The position numbers and the translations under genes were made by a program. The notes beneath the pieces were generated by a model, which saw only the letters and a program-made list of their open reading frames with translations, did no database searches and was not told the DNA's origin. From assembly GCA_017959625.1 (NCBI GenBank), contig JAGDAG010000209.1:1-18054 (forward strand): DNA of 18,054 nucleotides. The letters are read 5' to 3'. The first letter of the stretch is position 1. Each line of letters opens with the position of its first letter. Below, one piece after another: positions 7,612-14,728 of this stretch. The DNA comes from Abditibacteriota bacterium (GTDB lineage Bacteria > Armatimonadota > UBA5829).

Positions 7612-8394
7612 ATGAAATTTGCTCTTTTGGTCCTGGTTTTCGTCTTTGCGGCGGCGGCCTTCGCCCAGAGAAAACCCTTCGACAGGGACAAAATAACCTT
7701 TGAAAACGTGCGGGAATACGCCTACACCAACGCAGACATAGTAAAAAAGCCCGTCCGGGGCGTTTATCTCAATTTCCACGGAGCGGGCTACGGAGACGTC
7801 CGGAACGAAGACTCCCCCTTTGCAAAAGCCCTGGCAGAAGCGGGAGTGGTCGAGATATTCCCCTACGGCACCCAGGACAGCTGGATGAAAAAGGGGCCGG
7901 CGGAAGAAGTGGAATTCCTGGTGGACGTGATCCGCAGGAAATACGGCATCCCCGACTCTGTCCCCGTTGCCTTCGGAGGCTGCTCCATGGGGGGCTTTGC
8001 CGCCCTCACCTTCGGCCTGTTTTCAAAAATAAAGCCGGCGTGCGTGCTGGCCAACTGCCCGGTGAACGTCCCCGAAGACTGGGTGGATTTCCAGAAGCCG
8101 GGGCTGCTGCCCGGCACCCTGGAGGGCATAACGCACCCTCTGGCGGCGGCGGACAGGCTGCCGGAGGCCGATTATTTCTTCATATCCGGCACCAACGATC
8201 CCATACCCTATATGGCGCGGAACACAAGGGCCCTGGCCCGCAGGCTCCGGAAACGGGGCCTTAAGGCGGAGCTTTACGAGGGGCCCATAGGCCACTGCGG
8301 CGCCACGGAGGAGATGATACTGGCGTGGAACAGTTTTCTGTTCGAACGCCTGGGCGTCGACGCCCCCGCCTGCCCTTACGGCAGCTGGTATTAG
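7612..8394 (+). CDS. Exported alpha/beta hydrolase, paralog 1 of 3
   Basis: The 260-residue protein has a signal peptide (M-K-F then a hydrophobic run to about 17, cleavage near AFA-Q) and so acts outside the cytoplasm. The alpha/beta-hydrolase layout is visible. There is a YLNFHGAG oxyanion-loop region at about 52-59 and a nucleophile elbow GGCSMGG with S125. D196 in SGTNDP is the likely acid and H228 in GPIGHC the likely base. The start at 7612 is chosen because GGAAGGAGG lies 10 nt upstream and the signal peptide begins exactly there; the frame is open upstream, but that extension would place 44 non-secretory residues ahead of it. It is the first gene of the operon. The next gene is a close paralog and begins 11 nt later. 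The superfamily is recognised but not a named family. Esterase or acyl hydrolase activity on glycan side chains is inferred from the neighbours. Confidence 0.85.
   Translation: MKFALLVLVFVFAAAAFAQRKPFDRDKITFENVREYAYTNADIVKKPVRGVYLNFHGAGYGDVRNEDSPFAKALAEAGVVEIFPYGTQDSWMKKGPAEEVEFLVDVIRRKYGIPDSVPVAFGGCSMGGFAALTFGLFSKIKPACVLANCPVNVPEDWVDFQKPGLLPGTLEGITHPLAAADRLPEADYFFISGTNDPIPYMARNTRALARRLRKRGLKAELYEGPIGHCGATEEMILAWNSFLFERLGVDAPACPYGSWY
7711..7761 (+). repeat. Near-identical direct repeat, copy 1 (within hydrolase 1)
   Basis: This 51-nt segment matches 8517-8567 at 50 of 51 positions; the only difference is A at 7734 against G at 8540. It encodes R-E-Y-A-Y-T-N-A-D-I-V-K-K-P-V-R-G. A second shared stretch (7816-7869 with 8622-8675) matches at 50 of 54 positions. 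Flanking regions have diverged much more. Confidence 0.9.
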
Positions 8395-8405
8395 GAGAAG
8401 CGTAT

Positions 8406-9236
8406 ATGCACCAGCTGTTCTTTTTCATGGCCCTGCTTCTTTTTGCCGCCTCCGCCGGCGCGGCGCGGCTCCCCTTTGACCCGAACGAGGCCGAAAACAT
8501 AAGTTACGAAAACGTCCGGGAATACGCCTACACCAACGCGGACATAGTAAAAAAGCCCGTCCGGGGCATATATATCAATTTCCACGGCGCCGGCTTCACC
8601 GGCACAATAGACGAAGATACGCCCTTTGCCAAAGCCCTGGCAGAGGCGGGAGTGGCGGAGATATTCCCCTACGGCGACCGGTATTGCCTCATGAACGAAA
8701 AACTGGCGGAGCAGGTGGAATATATCGTGGATATCATACGGAAAGAGCTGAAGGCCCCGGATTCCGTCCCCGTTGCCTTCGGCGGCGGCTCCATGGGAGG
8801 GCTTGCCGCCCTCACCTTCGGAGTGTTTTCAAACATCAAGCCGGTATGCGTGCTGGCCAACTGCCCCAACACGGATCTTTATGCAAGAGAGAAGCTCAGG
8901 CCGGAAACGGCAGAACAGCACCGCCGCGCTTTCCGGCATACAGATCTTCCCTGGGACACGGTCCTGCGCATCCATTCGCCCCGGTATCTCATAAACCGGC
9001 TGCCGGAAACCGATTATCTTTTTTTGTCCGGCGACAACGATCCGGTCCCCGGGCTTTCCCGCGATACGGAAATACTTGCGCGCCTGCTGAAAAAGCGGGG
9101 AGACAGAGTGGCGTTTTACTCCGGCCCCATAGGCCACTGCAACGCCACGGAGGGGATGACCCTGGCCTGGAACAGGTTCCTTTACGAACATCTGGGCGTT
9201 GACGCTCCCGACAACCCGTATAAAAGCTGGCGCTGA
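8406..9236 (+). CDS. Exported alpha/beta hydrolase, paralog 2 of 3
   Basis: The 276-residue protein is a clear paralog of the preceding gene. It has its own signal peptide (hydrophobic about 4-18, ASAGAA). The catalytic set is GGGSMGG with S129, SGDNDP with D212 and GPIGHC with H244. It carries a lid-region insertion relative to paralog 1, between about 155 and 190 (residues around REKLRPETAEQHRR), so substrate access may differ. The C-termini are strongly similar (LGVDAPxxPYxSW). The ATG at 8406 follows an AGGAG box (8393-8397) that overlaps the stop of paralog 1. An open extension to 8325 lies inside the upstream gene and is not used here. The shared layout implies co-translation from one mRNA. 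The exact substrate is unknown. Confidence 0.85.
   Translation: MHQLFFFMALLLFAASAGAARLPFDPNEAENISYENVREYAYTNADIVKKPVRGIYINFHGAGFTGTIDEDTPFAKALAEAGVAEIFPYGDRYCLMNEKLAEQVEYIVDIIRKELKAPDSVPVAFGGGSMGGLAALTFGVFSNIKPVCVLANCPNTDLYAREKLRPETAEQHRRAFRHTDLPWDTVLRIHSPRYLINRLPETDYLFLSGDNDPVPGLSRDTEILARLLKKRGDRVAFYSGPIGHCNATEGMTLAWNRFLYEHLGVDAPDNPYKSWR
8517..8567 (+). repeat. Near-identical direct repeat, copy 2 (within hydrolase 2)
   Basis: This is the partner of 7711-7761, with 50 of 51 positions identical, including third codon positions. Together with the 54-nt segment 8622-8675 it indicates a recent duplication or gene conversion in the N-terminal third of the two exported hydrolases. Confidence 0.9.
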
Positions 9237-9250
9237 TTTTGGAGGCTTAT

Positions 9251-9979
9251 ATGAAAACCGTTCCCGAACAAATAATAACCCCCGAAAACCTGAGCCGTTT
9301 CTGCTACACCAACGCCCCGCTGTTAAAAAGAGACCTGCGGGGAGTCATCCTCACCTTTCACGGCAGAGGCGAGCCGGGCTTCCTTTCCCACAGCCCGTTT
9401 TCAAAGGAGCTGGCGGAAAAGGGCCTAATACAGATTTTCCCCTACTACGGGCCCTGGGCGTGGATGAACTCCGGCGCCGTAAAGATCACCGACGCTCTGG
9501 TGTCTGCGGTATATGAACGCTGGGCCGGAGGAAAAGACGTCCCCCTGGTGTGCGAGGGCGGGAGCATGGGAGGCCTGGCCGCCCTTATCTATCCCGTCCT
9601 GGGGTGCAGGAAGCCCGCGGCGGCGGCGGCCAACTGCCCGGCCTGCGACCTGGTTCATCATTTTTCCGCCCGGAAGGATCTGCCCCGCTATTTCCTGTGC
9701 GCCTACGGGGGCGGCGGAGAGGCCTCGCTGCAGGAGACCCTGAAGCGGCGTTCCCCCATGCACCGCATAAACGACATGCCGGACATACCCTTTCTGCTGG
9801 TCCACGGACTGTCGGACAGGGTGATCGAGGCCGCGCCCAACTCGGAAAGGTTCTGCGCCCTTATGGAGCAGGCGGGCAAAAACGCCCGGTACGTCCCGGT
9901 GGAAGGCATGGGGCACTGCGATATGCCCCCCGGCGTCTCAAAGGAGTATTACGACTTTATCCTGTCTTTTTTTGAATAA
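9251..9979 (+). CDS. Alpha/beta hydrolase without signal peptide, paralog 3 of 3
   Basis: The 242-residue protein is a more distant relative of the two preceding hydrolases. It keeps the CYTNAPLLKRDLRGV and TFHGRG segments (compare AYTNADIVKKPVRG and NFHGAG). The nucleophile elbow EGGSMGG has S105, and VHGLSDRV (D189) and GMGHCD (H222) complete the likely triad. It lacks the hydrophobic leader of its neighbours, so it is predicted to be cytoplasmic and could process imported product. The ATG at 9251 has GGAGG 5 nt upstream; a TTG at 9239 is in frame but overlaps the ribosome binding site. It starts 14 nt after paralog 2 and ends 11 nt before the next gene. The function is inferred only as serine hydrolase. 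Confidence 0.82.
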   Translation: MKTVPEQIITPENLSRFCYTNAPLLKRDLRGVILTFHGRGEPGFLSHSPFSKELAEKGLIQIFPYYGPWAWMNSGAVKITDALVSAVYERWAGGKDVPLVCEGGSMGGLAALIYPVLGCRKPAAAAANCPACDLVHHFSARKDLPRYFLCAYGGGGEASLQETLKRRSPMHRINDMPDIPFLLVHGLSDRVIEAAPNSERFCALMEQAGKNARYVPVEGMGHCDMPPGVSKEYYDFILSFFE

Positions 9980-9990
9980 GGAGAAAAACC

Positions 9991-10422
9991 ATGAAAAAAA
10001 CCGTTCTGGCGCTTCTTCTCTGCGCCCTTTCCTTGTGCGCTTTCGGAAAGGACTGCAGGATAATGGGAGGAGCCTATGAGGCCTTTCTGGTGAAAGCGGG
10101 CTCCGCAGCCATGACCAAAGAAGCCCGCAGCGCCGTTATCCAGGAAAGGATGAACGACGTGATGAGCCTGGAGCAGGCTCCGGCGATAAGCCTGGAAAAA
10201 CAGAAGGACGGCTCGGTGATACTGCGGGCCGGCGGCGTTTACGTGGCCACTGTGGGCAAACGGGACGCCGAAGCTGGCCCCGGCAGCTGTATGTCCGTCG
10301 CCCGGCTCTGGGGAGAGGGCATATCCCGGGTTTACTCCCTGGCGGCGGCAGACAGGAACAAACCGCTGCCGGCGCAGCCGAAGCTGAAAGGAAAAAAACG
10401 CACCCGCAAATACCGCCGGTAA
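9991..10422 (+). CDS. Small secreted protein with a basic C-terminal tail, unknown function
   Basis: The 143-residue protein begins with a classical signal peptide (M-K-K, hydrophobic 4-18, cleavage near CAFG-K). It starts after an AAGGAG box (9978-9983) that overlaps the stop of hydrolase 3. The mature part has a helical region (about 25-62) and then GSVILRAGGVYVATVGKRDA (74-93) followed by a helix (VARLWGEGISRVYSL). That order faintly recalls periplasmic modules of the form V-x-V-G-G-x-x-L-x-T-V-T-x-x-D-A-x-x-x-G followed by an A-x-x-W helix; this is a weak resemblance, not an assignment. The last 13 residues are strongly basic (KLKGKKRTRKYRR), suggesting binding to an anionic polymer, to the cell surface or to nucleic acid. 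Mature cysteines occur at 22 and 100. No enzyme motif is visible. Confidence 0.75.
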   Translation: MKKTVLALLLCALSLCAFGKDCRIMGGAYEAFLVKAGSAAMTKEARSAVIQERMNDVMSLEQAPAISLEKQKDGSVILRAGGVYVATVGKRDAEAGPGSCMSVARLWGEGISRVYSLAAADRNKPLPAQPKLKGKKRTRKYRR

Positions 10423-10441
10423 AAAGTTTTTGGAGAGATTT

Positions 10442-13400
10442 ATGAGATATCTTATCTGCGCGCTGCTGTTTTTCGGTGCCGTGTGCCTGTGGGCGTCTCC
10501 CGTAAAGGAGCTGCGTCTCGGCCAGGCGTATATAGACGGCCTTGCCAATAAAGCCGGAGCGAAAACCGGGATCAGGCTGGGCGACGGGTCTCTTGTCCCC
10601 TACGCGGGGGAGGGGCTTTCCCTTGCCGCGGGCGACGCCCGGGCGGAATTCACCCTTTCATCCGTGTCCGGGTCCGAAAGCGTGATCGCCGTAAAGGCCT
10701 CCGCTCCCGGGGATCTGGCCGGAGCAGGCTGGGGCGTCTCCTTTTCCGACAAGGGAACGGAGGTCTTCGTGCCCCAGTACAGCGGCGCAAGCTACAGCGC
10801 CGGTTCCATAGAAGGCGACTGGCAGTTCGGCTATCCCCAGATGTGGGAGGCCCAGTTCGTCATCATCCAGAAAAAAGACGAAGGCTGGCTCATCCACGCC
10901 GACGACGATATGGAGTTTTTCAAGACCCTGTACCTCACCCACAGGGGCGGCCTCTTTTCCCTGGATTTCGAGACCAACACCCAGGCGCCTTTCGGAGACA
11001 GGACCTCTCTTTCCTCCTGCCCCTGGCGCGTGGTGCATTACAGGGGGAACTGGCTCGAGGGCGCCCGGCTTTACAGGGAATACGCCGACAAAAAGTTTTC
11101 TCTTTCGGAGCTGGAAAAAACCAAGCCGGCCTGGACTAAGGACATAGAGTTCGTGGTGAACGACTACAATTCCGGCGAAGACGTGTCCCTGCTGGAGGAT
11201 CTGGCCCGGGAGCTGGACCCCGGAAGGGTGCTGGTCTACTTCCCCATATGGCGCACCAAGGGCTACGACGTGGATTATCCCGACTACGAGCCTTCTCCCT
11301 CTGCCAAAGAACGCATAAAAAGGGTGAAGGCCCTGGGCTACCGGGTGATGGTGCACACCAACTATTTCGGCGTCGGCCCCCGGCATCCCCTTTACGAAGA
11401 GCTGAAGGAATACCACGTGAAGGATCCGTTTACGGGGAACCGCTATACCGTGGAGGTCCCCGGACAGGAGATCTGCTACATAGACCCGGCGTCGTCAAAG
11501 TGGCGGAAGATATTTATCGAAAGGGTGAAAAAAGCCGTGGAGGAGCTGCAGCTGGACGCCCTGTTCACCGACCAGACCCTGTGCATATTCAATGACGGCA
11601 ACGGCATCATAGACGGGCTCAACATGATGCAGGGCAACCTGCAGGAGCACAAAGAGCTCCGCGCCGCCCTGCCGGGCGTCGCTCTGGCCGGAGAGGGCCT
11701 CAACGAGATCACCTGCCGCTATGAATCCTTTGCCCAAAGGCATCTTCTGGGAGCGGATTACTCCGGAGGCGGAGGAGGAGTGGATCCTTTTATCACGTCT
11801 CTGGCTTCCTCCGTTTCAAGCGCGGTATTTTCTCCCTACACCCAGGCCGTCGGCTATCTGGGGGTGCCCCCTCTGGGAGACGAGGAGCAGATGAAGGACT
11901 ACTTCTACACCTACGACCGCTACTGCGTGCTGCCCACCCTGCCCTTGCGCAGCAAGGAAGAGCGGGACGGACACAGGGCCATGTACGACTACATAGTCGG
12001 GCAGGGGCGCCTGTGGCAGCAGTATTCCCCCCGCATGTGCCTCGACCCGCGGAAATGGGGACGGGAAAGCATAATGGTTTACGACACCCGCACGGGCGAG
12101 ACCCTGGAGCTGCGGGAGAAAAACGGCCTGAGAGGATTGTGGAAGGGAGACGCGCTCCTTTCCGGAAAGGCCACCGGGATCCGGACCCTGAAAACCGACA
12201 GAGAGCTCATGGGCGCCGAAGGCTATGCCGGCGGGAAATATTTGAATCTGGACCCCCAGAAGAAATACATAATGGGAGAAGGCGCCCCCCGGAAAAGCCC
12301 GGTCTCCGAAAAAGCGGCGGTGGCCGTGCGGCAGGCCGGAGGCCTCCTTATGTTCGAAGCGGAGCCCCGGGAGATCAGCCTCCCCCTCCACAGGGGCGTA
12401 TATACCGGACACGTAATGAAAAACGGCAAAACCGTTCTTTACCGCTCTCCTTCCTGCCGGACGGAGGAAAACGCCATAGTGGAATGGGGCAAAAACAAGA
12501 TCAGGATACACCCTCCCTTCAGGATGACCGGCCCGGCGGCTTCAAAGGGAGAAGGAAAAGCGGTGATCCGGTATAAAAACGTGCTGCTGCCCTCCGGCCC
12601 CTCCCGGTTTGAAGCGCAGGCCTGCCTTCTGAATATGGAGAACCAGCAGAAGTCCGACGGCGTCCGCTTTACCGTGACGGCGGACTGCAGGGGGAAGACC
12701 CTTTCCGCGGAGCGCCCTGTCTTCACCGCGGCGGGGGAGCCCCTGACTCTGGATCTGACCCCCTTTGCGGGCAAAAGGATAAACCTGGAGATAGCCGTGG
12801 ACCCCGGCCCGGCGGGAGACACCTCTTACGATTTTTCCTGTCTTGAAAACCCGAGGATACGCGAGGAGGCCGGCGAATTTGATTTTTACGCCCCGGAGGG
12901 GGACTGGACCTTCGCCGCCGCCGGCAGAAAGGGATATATGAAACGCGATAAAAAGGGCCTGAAGGTGCATTCCTCGTCGCCCCGGGGCTTCCTTACCTCC
13001 CGGGAACCTGCGCTCTTTGAGCCCGGCAGCGTTGACCGGTGGTACCAGTATCAGACCACCCCCGAAAAGCTGGAGATAGTGACGGAACGGAGGAACCTTA
13101 CCGACAGCCGTTTCAAGGTGGCGGGAGCGGAGACCTTTTTGCTGGATTCCCATCCGCCCAGGGTGGGCCGCAACATTTTTGCCGTTCTGGGAACGGTGCA
13201 GGGCAGCGTAAGAGAGTTTTCCGTGAAGTGCGCCATACGGGACGAGGCGGTGAAAAACTCCGAAGGGGTGCTTTTCGCCATAGCGGTGAACGGGGAGATA
13301 CAAAACAGCCTGAAGATAAACAAGGAAGCCGGCTGGCACGAGCTCGCCGTTGATCTGACGCCCTGGAAGGGAAAGACTATATTTCTGGAGATCATAGCCG

Positions 13401-13459
13401 ACAGCCTGAAGGACAATTATTTTGACTGGGCGGTGTTCTCCGACCCGGTCTTCAGATAG
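10442..13459 (+). CDS. Large secreted glycoside-hydrolase-like protein (TIM barrel, DUF6259-like) with two C-terminal beta-sandwich modules
   Basis: The 1005-residue protein has a signal peptide (about 1-19, LWAS-P). An N-terminal beta-sandwich (about 20-225) has the WxVVHYRGNWLEGARLYREYA end common before such barrels. A TIM-barrel-like region follows (about 230-530) with VLVYFPIW, GYRVMVHTNYF, a likely catalytic D377 in LFTDQT, and E418 or E422 in ALAGEGLNE. A C-terminal beta domain (about 540-690) is followed by two related modules: 705-808 ends in LDLTPFAGKRINLEI and 905-1005 ends in VDLTPWKGKTIFLEI. These look like carbohydrate-binding jelly rolls. The start ATG has GGAGAG 4 nt upstream; a TTG at 10430 is in frame but overlaps that site. 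It is the last gene of its operon, followed by a strong terminator. The barrel fold and glycan hydrolysis are inferred from motif order; the linkage specificity is unknown. Confidence 0.75.
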   Translation: MRYLICALLFFGAVCLWASPVKELRLGQAYIDGLANKAGAKTGIRLGDGSLVPYAGEGLSLAAGDARAEFTLSSVSGSESVIAVKASAPGDLAGAGWGVSFSDKGTEVFVPQYSGASYSAGSIEGDWQFGYPQMWEAQFVIIQKKDEGWLIHADDDMEFFKTLYLTHRGGLFSLDFETNTQAPFGDRTSLSSCPWRVVHYRGNWLEGARLYREYADKKFSLSELEKTKPAWTKDIEFVVNDYNSGEDVSLLEDLARELDPGRVLVYFPIWRTKGYDVDYPDYEPSPSAKERIKRVKALGYRVMVHTNYFGVGPRHPLYEELKEYHVKDPFTGNRYTVEVPGQEICYIDPASSKWRKIFIERVKKAVEELQLDALFTDQTLCIFNDGNGIIDGLNMMQGNLQEHKELRAALPGVALAGEGLNEITCRYESFAQRHLLGADYSGGGGGVDPFITSLASSVSSAVFSPYTQAVGYLGVPPLGDEEQMKDYFYTYDRYCVLPTLPLRSKEERDGHRAMYDYIVGQGRLWQQYSPRMCLDPRKWGRESIMVYDTRTGETLELREKNGLRGLWKGDALLSGKATGIRTLKTDRELMGAEGYAGGKYLNLDPQKKYIMGEGAPRKSPVSEKAAVAVRQAGGLLMFEAEPREISLPLHRGVYTGHVMKNGKTVLYRSPSCRTEENAIVEWGKNKIRIHPPFRMTGPAASKGEGKAVIRYKNVLLPSGPSRFEAQACLLNMENQQKSDGVRFTVTADCRGKTLSAERPVFTAAGEPLTLDLTPFAGKRINLEIAVDPGPAGDTSYDFSCLENPRIREEAGEFDFYAPEGDWTFAAAGRKGYMKRDKKGLKVHSSSPRGFLTSREPALFEPGSVDRWYQYQTTPEKLEIVTERRNLTDSRFKVAGAETFLLDSHPPRVGRNIFAVLGTVQGSVREFSVKCAIRDEAVKNSEGVLFAIAVNGEIQNSLKINKEAGWHELAVDLTPWKGKTIFLEIIADSLKDNYFDWAVFSDPVFR

Positions 13460-13467
13460 AAAAACGG

Positions 13468-13496
13468 CTCCCCGGCAGACGCCGGGGAGTTTTTTT
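13468..13496 (+). terminator. Intrinsic terminator of the hydrolase/glycosidase operon
   Basis: A perfect 9-bp GC-rich stem (CTCCCCGGC, loop AGAC, GCCGGGGAG) is followed at once by seven T residues. It lies 8 nt after the stop codon of the large glycosidase gene. It separates operon A from the promoter at 13563. Confidence 0.95.
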
Positions 13497-13518
13497 GCGC
13501 CGAAGGCGGCAGATGCCG

Positions 13519-13537
13519 GCCGCTGAAAAACAGCGGC
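13519..13537 (+). other. Second hairpin in the intergenic region
   Basis: GCCGCTG, an A5 loop and CAGCGGC form a perfect 7-bp stem, followed by TCTTTCC. The following tract is poor in T, so this is at best a weak back-up terminator. It could instead insulate the downstream promoter. Confidence 0.4.
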
Positions 13538-13562
13538 TCTTTCCCCCCGCCCTGCGCAATTG

Positions 13563-13571
13563 TGGTATAAT
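13563..13571 (+). promoter_or_regulatory. Extended -10 promoter of the hexosaminidase/MntP/MFS operon
   Basis: TGGTATAAT is a perfect extended -10 element followed by an AT-rich stretch. No -35 hexamer is visible; the expected position is C-rich. Transcription would start near 13578, leaving a leader of about 40 nt that contains the hairpin at 13586-13601. It is the same design as the promoter at 7578-7586. Confidence 0.55.
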
Positions 13572-13585
13572 AATAATAGAAAATA

Positions 13586-13601
13586 CGGGGGCTGTCCCCC
13601 G
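13586..13601 (+). promoter_or_regulatory. GC hairpin / inverted repeat in the 5' leader
   Basis: CGGGGG CTGT CCCCCG is a perfect 6-bp all-GC inverted repeat. It lies between the predicted transcription start and the GAGGA ribosome binding site (13608-13612). It could stabilise the 5' end of the mRNA, modulate translation, or serve as an operator. No T-tract follows, so it is not a terminator. Confidence 0.45.
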
Positions 13602-13618
13602 GCAAACGAGGATCTGCT

Positions 13619-14725
13619 ATGGAAAAAATGGTTCTGATACTTGCCCTGCTGTTTATTCTGGCAGGCTGTTCTACGGTGTTGTCCGCGGACGATACGGCAA
13701 AAGCAAATATAACAAGCAAAAGAGAAAAGGCCGCCCAGCTCCTTATAGTGGGCTTCAAAAACAAGCAGGAGATAATAGAGGCCATAAAGGAATACAAGGT
13801 GGGAGGCGTCATCCTGTTTGCCTCCAACATAGACAACCGGGCCCACGTAAAGGAGCTCATCCGTCAGCTCCAGGAGGTCTCCATGGCGGTCACCGGCGCC
13901 CCGCTCATGGTGTGCATAGACCAGGAGGGCGGCCGTGTGGACCGGCTGGCCGGCACCGACGCCATGCCCTTTTCAAAAAAGAACATAGAATGGGGCGCGC
14001 TGTATGAAAAAGACGAAAAGAAGGCCATGGAGGGCATCTACACCCAGGCGGTAAGCACCGCCGACGCCCTGAAGAGCATGGGCTTCAACATCAATTTCGC
14101 CCCGGTGCTGGACGTATGCGACATAGACAACAACGCTCTGTTCGTCACCAGCGGCCGCTCCTACGGATCCGACCCGGAAGCCGTGAGCAGACTGGGGAGC
14201 CATTACATCAGGGTGCTGCAGGACAACGGCGTCTGCGCCACCGCCAAGCATTTTCCCGGCCACGGCTCCACGGTGGCGGACACCCATCTGGGCTTTTCGG
14301 AGGATCCTTCTTCCATGGAAAAGATAGAAAAGAACCATCTGGCCCCCTTCCGGGCGGCGGTAGAGGCGCAGGTGGACTGCATAATGGTGAGCCACGTGAC
14401 CTACAAAGCCATAGATCCGGACCTTCCCGCAACTCTTTCCCCCGCCATAAGCAAGGGGCTCCTGCGGGACAGGCTGGGCTACAGGGGAATGATCGTTTCC
14501 GACAGTATGACCATGGACGCCATACACGCCAACTACGGGAAGGAAGCGTATTCCATGTGCATCAATTCGGGGATAGACACCATGATCATCGCCCATCCCC
14601 AGAAGAAGGATATAGAGGACGCCGTGGAGGAGATCGCCGCCAACGTGTCCGACGAGAGGCTGGACGAAGCCCTGTATCAGGTGACAAAGCTGAAAAAGGG
14701 TTTTCTGAAAAAAATGAAAAAGTGA
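13619..14725 (+). CDS. GH3 beta-N-acetylhexosaminidase-like lipoprotein (NagZ family)
   Basis: The 368-residue protein has a lipoprotein signal peptide with lipobox LAGC (C17), so it is anchored to a membrane outside the cytoplasm. The GH3 core shows VGGVILFASN (61-70), substrate-contact DQEGGRVDRL (101-110), and the NagZ-type loop KHFPGHGSTVADTH (210-223). In this family the Asp-His pair of that loop (D221, H223) acts as general acid/base. The nucleophile is D295 in VSDSMTMDA. This family removes terminal N-acetylglucosamine from muropeptides or chitooligosaccharides. The lipid anchor suggests action on exogenous glycans or cell-wall fragments, unlike the cytoplasmic Escherichia NagZ. The start ATG has GAGGA 6 nt upstream; M4 is a less likely start. 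It is the first gene of its operon, and the next gene begins 3 nt after its stop. Confidence 0.9.
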   Translation: MEKMVLILALLFILAGCSTVLSADDTAKANITSKREKAAQLLIVGFKNKQEIIEAIKEYKVGGVILFASNIDNRAHVKELIRQLQEVSMAVTGAPLMVCIDQEGGRVDRLAGTDAMPFSKKNIEWGALYEKDEKKAMEGIYTQAVSTADALKSMGFNINFAPVLDVCDIDNNALFVTSGRSYGSDPEAVSRLGSHYIRVLQDNGVCATAKHFPGHGSTVADTHLGFSEDPSSMEKIEKNHLAPFRAAVEAQVDCIMVSHVTYKAIDPDLPATLSPAISKGLLRDRLGYRGMIVSDSMTMDAIHANYGKEAYSMCINSGIDTMIIAHPQKKDIEDAVEEIAANVSDERLDEALYQVTKLKKGFLKKMKK

Positions 14726-14728
14726 CCT

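Noticed and set aside
6144..7703. A 519-codon plus-strand frame across gatA, gatC and the promoter region
   Set aside because: It is antisense to gatA and gatC, has low-complexity composition, and runs through the divergent promoters into hydrolase 1 out of frame.
9239..9250. TTG start for hydrolase 3
   Set aside because: It overlaps the GGAGG site that serves the ATG at 9251 and adds only four residues.
10430..10441. TTG start for the large glycosidase
   Set aside because: The TTG overlaps the GGAGAG ribosome binding site, which is correctly placed for the ATG at 10442, where the signal peptide begins.
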